Assembly (NCBI RefSeq): GCF_034190915.1
Contig: NW_026947500.1
Location: 21,884,501 to 21,948,500 of the forward strand
From: Cavia porcellus
Lineage: Eukaryota > Chordata > Mammalia > Rodentia > Caviidae
Length of the DNA stretch: 64,000 bases
Direction of reading: 5' to 3'
The position numbers were made by a program, and so were the translations under genes. This document shows, in pieces, positions 1 to 10,992 of this stretch; positions within the stretch are counted from its first letter, which is position 1; each line of letters starts with the position of its first letter. The notes below the pieces were generated by a model. That model made no database searches. It was not told the DNA's origin and saw only the letters and a program-made list of their open reading frames with translations.

Positions 1-1035
1 TGTTTTAAAAAATTTGTGACTAGATTATTTGTTTCAGTATATAAAAATATAGTTGTTTATTATATATTGCAACCTTGGTGACCTGATTATTACTTCCAGT
101 AGGTTATTTTTTTGTATGTATGAATTCCATATGATTTTCTATATATAGTATCATTTGGATTTGATATGAAATGGGATAAAGACAATTTTACTGGTTCCTT
201 TCCATCTAGAAGACTTTACTTTCTTTTTTTTTTTTTGCCAAATTACTGGCTATAACCTCTGCTGCATTGCTCAGTAGCAGTGGAGAGAGCTGATATTTCT
301 GACTTGTGATCACAGGAGCAAAACATTGAATCTTTTACTATGAAATATCATATTAGCTGTTTTTAGTAGTACTAGAATTGCACCCTCTGGCTCTCTGCCA
401 CTGATCTTTGACCTCAACCTCTTTTATTTTTTTATTTTGAGACAAGGTGTCAGTAATTTTCTCAGGTGGGACTTGATCTTGTGATCTTCCTGTCTCAAGC
501 TTCCAAAGTGGATTGTGCCACAGTGACTGGCTTCATGTTAACTGTTGTTTGTAAATGCTCATTACCTTGAGGGCTTTTCCTTGTAATACTAAATGGGTAG
601 GAATGCTTATGAAGAAATGTTGATGTTGCTGTTTTCCATCCAATGAGATGATCAGATGGGTTTTTTCTTTTATTATGATTTATAATGTTAATTGATCCAC
701 TAGTGTTATGTTAACCTTGCATTCCTGGGGGAAAATCATGCTTGATCATGTAGTAGAATCCTTTTTATACGTTGCTGGATTTGGTTTTAAAATATTATAT
801 TTAGGGTTTTCGTGTCTATGTTCATGAGGAACCCTGGCAGATAATATTACTTCATGTGATATCTTCAACTTTGTGGTTAATAGTGGAACCTTAGAATGAG
901 TTGGGAAGAGCTTCCTTCATGTTTTCTGAAAGTTCATGAAGGACTACTATTATTTCTTTAAATATTTGATAGAGTTCATCTATGAAATCATCTGTTCTGA
1001 AATTTTCTTTTTGGTACTTTTCCAGTGACTTGGTC
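1..1035 (-). mobile_element. Old L1 ORF2 fragment, antisense
   Basis: Read on the plus strand this T-rich stretch follows the familiar antisense order of L1 ORF2 (reverse transcriptase region). Examples are the block around 75-220, the block around 255-345 and the block around 690-760 (cattcctggg with flanking words). No long frame survives. A B1-like SINE interrupts it at 423-532. High divergence suggests an old mammalian-wide L1 subfamily; the subfamily cannot be named by eye. Confidence 0.7.
423..532 (-). mobile_element. Degenerate B1-like SINE
   Basis: The segment runs from a T-rich stretch and ttttgagaca through cctgtctcaagcttcc to a terminal tgactggct. This is the order of an antisense B1/7SL SINE. 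It is strongly diverged, and no target duplication was recognised. Confidence 0.5.
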
Positions 1036-1252
1036 TCTTTAGTATCAATGCTCTGTGTGTGTACATATTGGTCTGCTCCAGTGCTGGCTCTGTGGTGGTG
1101 CGCACTGTGCTTCAGAGGCTCATGGGCACCTGCTCAGAGCCTGTGTCATCTGCCAGATTATTGCCTTGCACATCTGCTCCAGTGCAGGCATTAGGCGTTC
1201 ATCTTCTCAGGAACCTACTTGGCCTGCTGCCAGGTTCTGGCCCCTGTGTATG
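1036..1252. other. Unassigned GC-richer segment
   Basis: It is noticeably richer in G+C than the flanking L1 remnant, with words such as ctgctccagtgctggctctg. Several short overlapping frames cross it, but none resembles a known protein. It abuts the first copy of the 128-bp duplication and may belong to the same unidentified repeat. Confidence 0.35.
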
Positions 1253-1380
1253 TCTTCCCTACACAGGCTCCTTGAACCATGGTCAGGCATACCGAGTGGT
1301 CAACAGTTGACCCCCAACCTTCCTTCAAGGTGATCTGGGATCAGTATCTCAGGAGTACACTTCTCTGTGAACAGCTTTTC
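1253..1380 (+). repeat. 128-bp direct duplication, copy 1
   Basis: This segment recurs at 2839-2966 with only two C/T differences by eye and no gaps, in the same orientation about 1.59 kb away. Homology starts abruptly at tcttccctacacagg and ends at acagcttttc. Flanks are unrelated after the right end. It matches no repeat family I recognise. Confidence 0.9.
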
Positions 1381-2159
1381 CTGATACTCTGAAGAGTAGT
1401 GTATCAGTCAGTACCTGAGAAATGCATTGTCTGCAAGATATATAAATATAAAAGGGTTTACAAGGTTGGCTTAAATGGCTGCCTATAGATTCAGGTGTGG
1501 ACAAGTGCAAAAGAGCTATCTACATGCTGCAGAACCAAAGGAGCCAGGGCCTGGAGCTCAGTGTAGTATCCTGTGAGAGTTGGTATCAGGATGCTGAAGG
1601 GTCTGTCCTGGAAGTTGGGAGATGAAGACTGGAGCTCCTCTGAAGAAAGAAAAGTGAAACTTCCTTCCTAGTTTCCTGTTTATACCATTCAGGCAACTTG
1701 TCTCTCTAAGGTTGATTTTCCACCCAGAGCTATGCTGATCTAATTTAGTTAGGCATTTCTTACTCAACTTGACACATCTATCACAGATAGGTTTTTGACT
1801 AAGTAAGGTTCTACTGGTGAAGCGCCCATAATCGCAGCTCTACCACTCAGTGAGCCACAGCTATTTGGAGAGAAAAAGTTTTCACCGCATTCTTGAGGAG
1901 AACAGGTGTTCTTCCTGGGGCCTTCTAGCTCAGCACTAGGGCTAGCGGCTGCTTCTATATTTGTTCTTCCTGTGTTCTTTATAAAGTTTACATCTTACTG
2001 GTCAATCAATCCATTGTTACTCCAATCCCATTATACTGAATTATTCTTTGTATCCTTGAATATTTTCCTTTTTCAGTTTGTAGTGTCTCTTCCCTAATTA
2101 GACCCAGATTAATCACCTTCATTACTTTCAGTTTCCTCAAAGTTCATCTCTTGAGTTGT
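1381..2159. other. Unassigned non-coding stretch
   Basis: No convincing coding frame or structured RNA was seen. The part around 1395-1800 has mixed composition that could be an old LTR or DNA-transposon relic, but I could not assign it. The remainder is AT-rich intergenic or intronic-looking sequence. Confidence 0.4.
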
Positions 2160-2176
2160 GAAAGTTCCAATTCATG

Positions 2177-2345
2177 AGCCGGGCGTGGTGGCTCACGCCT
2201 CTGATCCCAGCACTCGGGAGGCTGAGGCAGGAGGATCTTTGCGAGTTCCAGACCAGCCTGGGCTACAAAGTGAGCTCAAGGCCAGCCTGAACTGCACAGC
2301 AAGACCCTGTTTCAAAAAGACCAAAAAAAAAAAAAAAAAAAAAAA
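2177..2345 (+). mobile_element. B1-type SINE, full length, with target duplication
   Basis: It starts with gccgggcgtggtggctcacg (7SL-like, carrying the pol III A box) and contains the B-box-like gagttccagaccagcctggg. The ccagcctg motif is repeated in tandem, the internal duplication of rodent B1, and the element ends in a long A tail. Flanking direct repeats of 17 bp lie at 2160-2176 and 2346-2362 (one mismatch), which fixes both ends. Low divergence suggests a fairly young insertion. Confidence 0.95.
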
Positions 2346-2616
2346 GAAAGTTCCGATTCATGGAACAAAAGACAAGTTTTGGTTGAGGAATATGTCAGGA
2401 TTTTGCAAGTGATGAATTGGGCTTTATATTTTCTTTGTCCCTTTCCAGGCCTTTGGAAGTTAGAAAGAGTGAAGTATGTGGAAGGTAGGGTTGAGTAGGA
2501 GGAGGAGAGCCAAAGCGGGAGGCGTGGGCTCCCTTTAGATAACCTGCCTTCACAGGTTCCTTCACATGAAGGATATCTGCCTTCAGATAACCTGACTTCA
2601 CATCTGATGATATTTT

Positions 2617-2722
2617 TTTTTTTGTCTTTCCCCCCTTTTTTTTAATCAGTACTGGGGATCGAACTCACGACTGCCTGCTTGCAAGGCAGGCGCTTATGCC
2701 GCTTAGCTAAATCCCCAGCCCC
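2617..2722 (-). mobile_element. ID-type (tRNA-Ala derived) SINE
   Basis: Antisense copy: T tail, then tcagtactggggatcgaactc (B box), then a stem-loop tgcctgcttgcaaggcaggc, then gcttagctaaatccccagcc (A box region). The flanks ctgatgatattttt and ctgactatattttt look like an imperfect target duplication. Confidence 0.9.
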
Positions 2723-2838
2723 CCTGACTATATTTTTAATTTTTTGCCAATGGTTTCCATTTTTTAGATTTCAGGGAAGGGGCTCTTTTATATCCTCTAG
2801 AAAAATAATGTGGATTTTATAATACTGACTACACAGGC

Positions 2839-2966
2839 TCTTCCCTACACAGGCTCCTTGAACCATGGTCAGGCATACCGAGTGGTCAACAGTTGACTCC
2901 CAATCTTCCTTCAAGGTGATCTGGGATCAGTATCTCAGGAGTACACTTCTCTGTGAACAGCTTTTC
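2839..2966 (+). repeat. 128-bp direct duplication, copy 2, with foldback at its end
   Basis: Second copy of 1253-1380. Its last bases form the left arm of a perfect 10-bp inverted repeat, ctgtgaacag at 2951-2960 and ctgttcacag at 2966-2975, with a 5-nt spacer. Sequence beyond 2966 departs from copy 1. Confidence 0.9.
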
Positions 2967-3169
2967 TGTTCACAGAGCTACTCTGAAAGCTAGTGTGTGA
3001 ACAGCTGACTATATATATTTCATGTAAATTTATTTCATTGGAATATGAGGTTTGGTTCTCTTGCAACTACCCATGAGACCCTTTGATGCCTCTTGCTCTT
3101 TGCTCCTTTTGTTCTTCCCTCCCTCCTTCTGTCTCAACACACACACACACACAATGATTCAGGATGGGT

Positions 3170-3312
3170 TTTTTTTTTTTTTAAAGTTTTTACTCTGTTG
3201 TTCAGACTGGTCTTGAACTATCTGTGTACTCCAGTCTCAAACTTATAGTGGTCTTCTTGCCTCAGCCTCCTGAGTGTTGATATTACAGGTATGTGTTACC
3301 ATACCTGGCCAG
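3170..3312 (-). mobile_element. Old B1-like SINE
   Basis: Antisense B1 order: T run, ctctgttgttcagactggtc, cttgcctcagcctcctgagt, then attacaggtatgtgttacca and cctggcc. It is clearly diverged. A (CA)n tract lies upstream at 3137-3152. Confidence 0.75.
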
Positions 3313-4034
3313 GGTAGATTTGTTTTTTAAAACATACAGATGAAACTTATTAATATCTAGAACAATATCACTGGCAATTGAAATAAAATCATCAACCTCA
3401 GGGACATGCTGGATACTGACATAGGATAAGAACTGATAATATACCATTCTTAATCATAGAAGAGATCTAAGATTATTGTATAAACACACCAACCAAATAT
3501 TTACCTACAGTAAATTGTTAATGCAACAACTGTAATTCCACTAACAATAGAAAAGTATTCAATAGTATTAACATAGATTTAACTATCTAAAGATGAATAA
3601 ACCTTAATGGTTATACTAGCTAAGATGGAAGATGTGGGGAAAGAAGCCATAAAAAGGAAAATTTGAAAAATTTAGCAATGGAAGATGAGGACAAAAGAGC
3701 AGAGGGATAAAGGATCTCACTAAAATGTAAAAGGAAATTACTACAATTACATGAAAGTAACAGAAAAGTATAAAGTAGAAGAAAAATAATAAAAAATAAA
3801 AATTCAAAAAAGAAAATCTTAACTTGCCTCCAAAACCAGTGAAGGGAAAAGGTGAGTCCAATAAAAATTTCACAAGTAGTTTTCCAATATATGCATTTTT
3901 GGAAACCACTAGCTATGGTTTTCTTTGCCTAGACTTACGCTTTGTGGGTTTGTGAGGTACATCCCTGCTCCAGAAACTCTTCTCTGCACTCTCAAGCCTT
4001 GAATCTGAGGCTGTTCTTGCTTATGTTGGTGGGT
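3313..4034. other. Unassigned AT-rich stretch
   Basis: A-rich on the plus strand around 3600-3850. Frames here are low-complexity (Phe/Leu/Tyr rich on the minus strand) and are not credible genes. It could be a plus-strand LINE relic, but I could not align it to one. Confidence 0.35.
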
Positions 4035-4061
4035 AGACCTCTGTCTTTCTTTCTTTCTTTC

Positions 4062-4154
4062 TTTTTTTTTTTTTTTTTTTTGGTACCAGGGATCAAACTC
4101 ATGACCTCGTGTTTGCCAGGCAGACGCTTATACCGCTGAGCTAAACTCCCAGCT
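4062..4154 (-). mobile_element. ID-type SINE
   Basis: T tail, then ggtaccagggatcaaactca, gtttgccaggcagacgctta and gctgagctaaactcccagct. This is the antisense tRNA-derived ID body. It follows a (CTTT)n tract at 4039-4060. Confidence 0.9.
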
Positions 4155-4510
4155 GGTAAATGTTTTTCAAGAGTATAACTTTGGCTTTGATCCACAGCTG
4201 ATCAGACTTGAAAATACTGAATTGCTGAATTTTTTTATTTAATAAGAATTTAGAGGTGCTATTTACTTTAGTGACTTCTAACATCTTCCTGAGACTGGTT
4301 CCTGTTATTGTCATTATTGTTATCATTATTGATATCATATCATATTGTCATTATTGTTATTGTTTATTGTTATCACTACTTAAATCAGTCACATTAAAGG
4401 CCTCATACTTAATCTTAACCCAAGTTTTCTGATTTTGTTGTATATTATATGTTGTATTTATGTGATGCAGTCCGTTTCTTTCCTTTTTAAAATTTTATTT
4501 ATTTATTTAT

Positions 4511-4590
4511 TGTTTTTGATACCAGGTGTCAAACTCACAACCTCATGCTTGCCAGCGAGGAGCTTGTGCCACTGAGCTGTATCCCCAGCT
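4511..4590 (-). mobile_element. ID-type SINE
   Basis: Antisense ID body: ttttgataccaggtgtcaaa, catgcttgccagcgaggagc, then gccactgagctgtatcccca. More diverged than the copies at 2.6 and 42.9 kb. Confidence 0.85.
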
Positions 4591-4797
4591 CTTTTTTTTT
4601 TTCTTTTAAAGAGAAAAAAAAAATTCCAAAACAAGATAACAGGAGGGTAACAATGGTTAATACATTACATATAGTTATCTTTAAATTACTCAGAGTCCAA
4701 GATGTAGGTATTTGATTGTCCAAACAATATTAGCACAAACCTTTCTTTTCAGTGAATTAAGATAAATTAGTAGTGTATCTTAGCTGTCTCATATGTA

Positions 4798-4798
<1 letters not shown>

Positions 4799-4845
<47 letters not shown>
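4799..4845. repeat. (GT)n(AT)n microsatellite
   Basis: About 16 bp of GT repeat run directly into about 30 bp of AT repeat, inside an L1 3'UTR remnant. Confidence 0.95.
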
Positions 4846-4853
<8 letters not shown>

Positions 4854-5211
4854 TTTTTTTCATTTTTCTTTCTTTTCTCCTTTGCCCCATCCAGGTTTCT
4901 CTTTCCTTTCAAAGAGTTTCTTCCCTTTTTATGATATGTACCATATATTTTGGATCTTATTTACTGTTTCAGCTTCTCACATTAGAGGACAATATGATGT
5001 TTGCACATGTGCCTCTGGTTTATTTCACTTATAAGTGTAGTCTTGAGTTGCATCCATTTACTTATAAGTCTCCAGTTTGTCCTTTATGGCTGAGTAGTAT
5101 TCCATTGTATAAAAAGACCACCTCTTTTTTATCCATTTCCCAGTTGATGGGCAATTGAGTTGTTTCTGAGATCTAGCTATTACAAATTGTGTTGCTATAA
5201 ACATGGGTCAC

Positions 5212-5397
5212 GCCGGGCGTGGTGGCTCACGTCTGTAATCCCAGCACTCAGGAGGCTGAGGTGGGAGGATCGTTGTGAGTTCGAGACCAGCCTGGGCTAC
5301 AAAGTGAGCTCAAGGCCAGCCTGAACTGCATAGCGAGACTCCGACTCAGAAAGACAAAAAAAAAAAAAAAAAAAAAACCAAAAAAACACCAGAAAAA
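5212..5397 (+). mobile_element. B1-type SINE inserted in L1
   Basis: A full B1 starting gccgggcgtggtggctcacg, with the internally duplicated ccagcctg block and a long A tail. Target duplications aaacatgggtcac (5199-5211) and aaacatggatcac (5398-5410) flank it and lie in L1 ORF2-derived sequence, so it postdates the L1. Confidence 0.95.
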
Positions 5398-5445
5398 AAA
5401 CATGGATCACATGCATTGCTGTGGTATGTTTTTATTTTACTTTTT

Positions 5446-6262
5446 ATTTTATGGAAAAAGTTAAAATTTCATAATAAGATGATAGAATAACAATAATTAA
5501 TACATTGCATATTATTATTATATTACTATATTTAAAATACTCAGAGTACAAGATATGGGGATAAAAATTTTTGAAATCTATATAAGTGCAAATCTTCTCT
5601 ATGAACTAAGAAACACTAATAATATGATGAACTTGCATGTTTTCTTTTTCCTTCCTTTTCACCCATCCTAGTTCTGTTTTCCTTTTTAAAAATTTATTTC
5701 CATTTCACAATACCATTTGTATGTTTTAGACCTCATTTATGCTTTCAGTTTCTTACACTAGGAAATGGTGATATTTACACATGTGAGTCTGATTTATTTC
5801 ACTAATGAGTATAGTATCAGATTGCATCCATTTATCTATAAAAGTCTCAATTTTGTCCTGTATGGCTGAGTCGTACTCTGTTATATAAAAGTACATCTTT
5901 TTTATCCATTCCTTAGTTGATTGGCATTTTGATTGTTTCTAGGATTTAGCTATTACTAATTGTGTAGCTATAGGTATTTGGTGCACATATATTGCTATGG
6001 TATGATGTTTTTAATTCTTCTGGGAAGATACCCAGAAGGAGAATGTCTGGGTTGAATGGGACCGCTAACCCAAGCTCTTTGAGGAATCTCCATACTGATT
6101 TCACAGTGGTTGCACCAGTCTGCACTCCCACCAACAGTGGAGAAGCATTCCTTTTTTCCATAGCCCTGGGGATTGTCCCATCCCATTGCCTCCTGAATTT
6201 GACTTTGGTGAACTGGATGTCCGGGGTTGCATCTTGTTTAAGTGTCTTCCCATTTTCTTTTA
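5446..6262 (-). mobile_element. Second 5'-truncated L1 fragment (3'UTR plus ORF2 end)
   Basis: It repeats the order of the neighbouring fragment: 3'UTR-like sequence (taatacattgcatattatta), then antisense ORF2 C-terminus up to about 6170. On the minus strand a 71-codon piece at 5946-6161 reads as the L1 ORF2 tail (motifs VWRFLKELG and [10 protein letters not shown]). Two separate insertions head to tail are the simplest reading. The right end is uncertain. Confidence 0.75.
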
Positions 6263-6755
6263 CTTTTTTAGTTTAATTCTTGGGGTGATGTTCATAAATT
6301 GCTTATGGTAGGCTGTTTTATTGCTAGTATTTAGAACCCTTAACAGATGACTACTTCTCTGTAGTATCTTCCAGGTGTACTGCTTTTTGGGTTTTGTGTC
6401 TGTTGCAAGATCCTATGTCTTCAGCTTATTGGGAATGAGAAGTTGCTGCGTGTTTGTCGCAGTCCCTGATTCTTTGGCACTTTGATGGTTTTTCTAGGAT
6501 CCTTAGCCAATCTCAGTCCTGGAATACCAGGAAGAGTAGCTGTTTAGAACAATTATGTCTCTTTTGGCTAAAGTGGTGCCATCAACAATCACAGTAGTAT
6601 GAATCACAGCCTAGAAAATGACAAAACTGAAGTAACCATTAATTTGCCACATTTAATCATATGAACTAGATTTGTGGTTATATAACAAAATCTAAAACAG
6701 ACCTGAAAATTATATGCAATATATGTCTTTAATATGTCAACTTTACCCTCAGGGG
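6263..6755. other. Unassigned stretch
   Basis: Mixed-composition non-coding sequence without a recognised repeat, RNA or long frame. Confidence 0.35.
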
Positions 6756-7680
6756 TTAAAATTTAAAAGTGATTGGGGAAAAAATAGAGAGGTAGAACAG
6801 ATTAGAAGTAAGGCTGGCAAACAAAGAGGGATCATGCTATATTTGGGAAATTAGTGCAGAAGACTAGAGGGAAAGAGAGAAGGAAGAGATAAAAAGAACA
6901 GAATAAAACAAGAACCATGAAGAGGCTAGAAACCATGTTCAAACTTACATGTAAACAATATCAAACAATAAAGGAAAAAATACAGCAACAAGAACACAAC
7001 AACAATAGCAAAAAGCAAAGAAGAGAGAGATGAAAAAGTCCACTTCTGGGTTTGCTGTCTCTGGGAGATATGTGCAGACAGGGTCTCAATCCATGTTGAT
7101 TTAGTCCTGCGAGTCAGTAGTAGCTTTCTGGTGGGGTAGTGAGCCTGAATCTTCTGGTCAAAGCTAGACTCATTTGGCCTGAAGCCATCAGTGCACTTTC
7201 CAAGGGCCTGAGCCCTGCTGGGTTCAGCTGGATGAAACCAGCAGCTGCTCTGAGTTCTGAGCTCAACCTGCCCCTCTCCAGGTGGCTCCCAGCCAATCAC
7301 TATTTACGCAGGATGATAGAGCCCCCAGCACTCATCACCAGCTAGTGGAGTCTTTCACATCTACTGCTCCCCTCCATTGCTGTGTCTCTGTCTCGTCTGG
7401 GGTTGCCAACAGTCCACAGGTTTGAACTGCGTCTCCATACTCTCTTGTCTCAGGAAGAAGGTACCATCAGCTGCCTGCTGCTTCTTTGTTGGAGTTTCTC
7501 TCTTACCTCTCTCTGTGGACCTCAGTTGCATTTCATATCCCTCCTGGATTTAGGGGACCCACTTCCCTCCTCCTTGTCTTCCTCTCATTGCTATATTCCA
7601 GCGTCTGGATGGCAGTATTCAGAGAGACTCTTTCTCTGCTGCTTACTACTCCATCATCTTGATGCCTCCAGTTATTGATT
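6756..7680 (-). mobile_element. Possible old L1- or HAL1-related element
   Basis: A purine-rich plus-strand block (6756-7040) resembles a LINE 3'UTR read antisense. It is followed by a GC-richer block (7050-7680) that ends, read on the minus strand, in a start resembling the 5' ends of the ORF1-only elements (ATGG, a GCAG-rich stretch, then CTCTCTGAA). No ORF1 was seen. Both the assignment and the ends are tentative. Confidence 0.3.
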
Positions 7681-7764
7681 CTTGACGTTATCTCTGGTTT
7701 TGAAGTAATGACTTTTTCGCTGTTCTTATGCAACTTAAGTTTATACTGTTGTTTTCTCTCTCTC

Positions 7765-7798
<34 letters not shown>

Positions 7799-7809
7799 TG
7801 TGTGTGTGT
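7765..7809. repeat. (TG)n microsatellite
   Basis: About 45 bp of TG with one interruption, preceded by a short TC tract. Confidence 0.97.
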
Positions 7810-8295
7810 TATTTCTATAGTCCTTGGCTAGCTTCTTTAGGGCATGTTCTTATTATATAATAATCATTACTGACCTTGTTTTGATGCCTAACCAGTGTCC
7901 ATCCTTCCATTCTGTTTCCCAATAGGGCCTAGATTTTCTTTTGGTAGATACCATTTTATAGGCTTTGGGGGACACTGATTGCACTTCAGCTCCTGGGATA
8001 AACTTTGATTGATTTGCCTCTTTATCCTGTCCTTTTTCCGCTTCCTCTCCCCTAGCTCCCCATCTCCCAATCCCTCTCTGCTTGATCACAATCATTGATT
8101 AATTGTGGGCATTAACTTTAGTCTGGAGACATTTGAGGTCTCTTATTGGGATAGAGTATATACCCTTTTCTAAGGCGTATGATGTGCCACATGGCTCCTG
8201 CAGTGGCTGAAGCTGTTTTCTCATCAATAGATAAGCACTGTGAAGAAATAGATCAACTTGGAAGTCTGCTCTTCTCTTGCTGATTTCTTGAACCA
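7810..8295. other. Unassigned stretch
   Basis: No repeat or gene recognised. The pyrimidine-rich part around 8020-8080 produces spurious minus-strand frames. Confidence 0.35.
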
Positions 8296-8308
8296 TCAAA
8301 TTCCTTTT

Positions 8309-8367
8309 TTTTTCGGGGGTTACTGAGGACCTCATGCTTGCAAGGCTTGCTTATGCCACTCCAGCCC
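8309..8367 (-). mobile_element. Truncated ID SINE with perfect target duplication
   Basis: Only 59 bp: a T run, tactgaggacctcatgcttg, caaggcttgcttatgccact and ccagccc. The 13-bp flanks tcaaattcctttt at 8296-8308 and 8368-8380 are identical, so the truncated body was probably inserted as such or lost bases internally later. Confidence 0.85.
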
Positions 8368-8380
8368 TCAAATTCCTTTT

Positions 8381-8579
8381 ATTACATTAGCCAGTTTTAA
8401 ATGACTTACTAAATATCTGTATCCTCTGTATTTCTCAATTCAGGTAGTTTCAGCTAGGTCTAAATTTTAAGTAGGCTGTTTCCAGTAAGAAGCATTTCGA
8501 AACAGAATTATGACCTCACTTTATTTTCTTGGAATGGTGATTATGGAGAGTAGATGTTGAGATGTCAGGTCATCTATTA
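8381..8579. other. Unassigned AT-rich sequence
   Basis: No feature recognised between the truncated ID element and the old L1. Confidence 0.3.
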
Positions 8580-10190
8580 TTCTGAATTGGTCTATGTGTA
8601 TGTATTTACAGGGTGTTACAAATATTTTGATACATGAGTTTTGTTCTAGTCTGGGTAAGCATACATATCTCTTCAAACATTTATCATTTACTTTTGATGA
8701 AAACATTAAAAAATTGTTTCTATAGTTTTTTGAAATATACAGTACCATATTATGTGTAGCCACTCTACTGTGTGATAGAACACCAGAATTTATTTTTCCT
8801 ATTTATAACTTAATACCTTATTCATTAATCTTTTCTGTCAACTCTTCCCCTTACCCTGACCAGTTTCTCGTAACTACTGTTTTATTCTCAACTTTTACGG
8901 CACTGAGTTTTTTAGATTCTGCATATGAGTAAGACAGTAAGGTTTTGTCTTTCTATGCCTGGCTGATTTCATTTAACACAACAACCTCTAGTTCTATCCA
9001 CGTTCTTACAGATTACAGTTTAATGGGTGATATATAGAATATATATGTATATATACCTCACATGTACATATACACATATATGTATATATACACATTTTGT
9101 TTATTCATCAGTTGATGGTAACATAGCTTGTTTCTATTTCTAGACTGTTATAAATAGTGCTGCAATAAATAGGGGAGAACAGAGGTGTCTTTTACATATT
9201 GATTTTATTTACTTTAGATATATAGCCAGTAATGGGATTGTTGGATCATACAAGATTTCTGTATTTAATTATTTGGAGGACATGATAATATACAGTCTAT
9301 TCCATTGTAGATTCCTGCCAACACTGCATTAGGATTCCCAGTATTTGTTATTTTTTGTCTTTTATAGTAGCCATTCTAATTGAAGTGAAGTGATAACTCA
9401 CTATGAGTTTGACTTACATTTTCCTGATGATTATTGACATTGAACTTTTTTTTATTTGTATTTCTGTTGTTTATTTGTGTTTCTTTGTGAGAAATTACAA
9501 TTTAGGTCTGTTGCCTACTGTCTTATTTTTTTCTCATTGCTGAGACAAAATACTCAATACTCGACGTTAAAGGAATTATTTCAGCACAAAATTTGTAGAA
9601 ATTTCAGTGCTTCCATACTTGGCTAGCTCAAGGAAGGAAGGTATGGCAGAGGGTCATTGCAGAAGAGAAACAGTCCTGGTATAGCAGGGCAGCAGAAGGC
9701 AACAAGCAGCAAGAGCAGCAGCAACAGCTACAGCTTGCTTTCCCTTTTTATCCCTTTTAGGCTACCTGCCTTTTGGATGGTGCTGCCCACACCCAGGGTA
9801 GGCCTTCTCATCATCCACACCCAGCACTATGCTAAATCAATCTGGAATAGTTAGTAATCACATACCATTAATCCCAGCATCACATTCTTAAACTCAACGT
9901 CACATTCCATAGATCTATGACACCAGGAGGCCTCGGAGTAACATCTCAATATGAGCCATAATACCTGTTTTTAACAGGTATTTTAACAGGATTATTTTTT
10001 TCCTCATAAAGTTGAGTTTCATAAAATATTTTTTGCATGTTAATCTCTTGTCAGGTAGTACACAAATATTGTCTCCCATTTTATAAATTATCTCTTTATT
10101 CTTGATTGCTTTGTTTGCTATGCAAAAACCTTTTAGTTTGACATAAACCTATTTGTCTGTTTTTGAATTTGTTTTGTTTTGAGTCTTATC
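8580..10190 (-). mobile_element. Old L1 fragment (3' region), interrupted
   Basis: The plus strand shows the antisense L1 3' order: ggctgatttcatttaacaca, ctctagttctatccacgttc, then ttcatcagttgatggtaaca, tagtgctgcaataaa, and cttttagtttgacataaacc at the end. It is split by an LTR-like insertion at about 9530-9965. An AT-rich microsatellite-like block lies at 9030-9095. Confidence 0.75.
9530..9965 (+). mobile_element. MaLR/LTR-like relic
   Basis: It starts near ctcattgctgagacaaaata and ends in ggaggcctcggagtaacatc. The same layout (gctgagacaaaatac, an AGCAGC-rich middle, then cccagca and gaggc near the end) recurs at 27490-27865 and 40145-40570. The resemblance is to non-autonomous LTR retrotransposon ends; the family name is uncertain. 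Confidence 0.5.
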
Positions 10191-10195
10191 CCTGG

Positions 10196-10987
10196 TGTTG
10201 TAGTTAGGGGTTGTGCAGAGAACAATTAGAATCAGGACATGGAGTTTATAATATTATTTTTATAATGGTCACTGGGAGTTAAGAAAATGCAGGAAATCTA
10301 TCTGCAACACCAAAGACATAGAATAAATATTAGTCAAGGGCCTTAAATCCCACAGCAATGTTCCACATGAGTCCAGATAAAAACCTAGAGTTCATGACAA
10401 TGCCTCCCACCTGTCCAACTGGCGGTCCAAAGCCCACAAGACGGAATCATGCCAATCTGTTTTATGGATCCATGCTGGGAAGGCCCAAAGGTCAGTGGTG
10501 GAGCCAAATAGTCTATGCCAGTGGGGTAAAGGAGCTGTGCTGGTGAAATGAGGGTTCTACGCTGCAGCCAAGAAGTCACACTCACAACCAAGACCAGGGC
10601 TGTCCTGAAAGGCACCACAGCCATCCTCAGTGACACAGAGGCCCCAAGCTTCTCTTCCGACAACACAGTCGGGTACATGCCAGGAAGCCAGCGTGACGAG
10701 CTCATCCTGGAGACCAAGCAGCACACATCTTCCCCTCTGCAGCCAGGAAGCAGTGCTCGATGTGAGAACCAAAGCTTCTCCAAGAGAACCAGTGGCTCAA
10801 ACAGCAACTCGTAGGAGAACCCACAATGCCTCAACGCAATGCAATAACACATCAACGCATTAACAACCTCCTCCTTTTCCACCTATTTATGCTGGCAACT
10901 TTCCTCAGGTGGAGCATCTACGCTCAGTGCCATGCTGATGTAATCCAGCTGGTGTTTAAGTTGATCACCAGTTCTTAATTCATAACA
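10196..10987. mobile_element. Solo LTR with 5-bp target duplication
   Basis: The 792-bp segment starts tgttgtag and ends cataaca (TG...CA), flanked on both sides by cctgg (10191-10195 and 10988-10992). Flanking sequence on the left is L1-derived. A related 3' portion occurs at 26565-26911. A 5-bp duplication fits ERVL/MaLR-type integration. No internal retroviral genes are present. Frames such as the 165-codon minus-strand one at 10385-10882 are not matched by the second copy and are not credible genes. Confidence 0.75.
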
Positions 10988-10992
10988 CCTGG

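Larger units (their letters stand above)
4591..5445 (-). mobile_element. 5'-truncated L1: 3'UTR plus ORF2 C-terminus
   Basis: From the left it starts with a T/A-rich L1 3' end, then a 3'UTR resembling that of the L1 at 29-30 kb (for example taatacattacatatagtta). From about 4980 it contains the antisense ORF2 C-terminal block (ggctgagtagtattccattg, gttgatgggcaattgagttg). A (GT)n(AT)n expansion sits at 4799-4845 and a B1 at 5212-5397. Confidence 0.8.

Noticed and set aside
6926..7300. 124-codon minus-strand frame
   Set aside because: Crosses a purine-rich repeat-like block and a GC-rich block; the tail is a low-complexity hydrophobic run. No family recognised.
10385..10882. 165-codon minus-strand frame as a host gene
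   Set aside because: It lies wholly within a solo LTR, and the second LTR copy at 26.6 kb does not preserve the frame.
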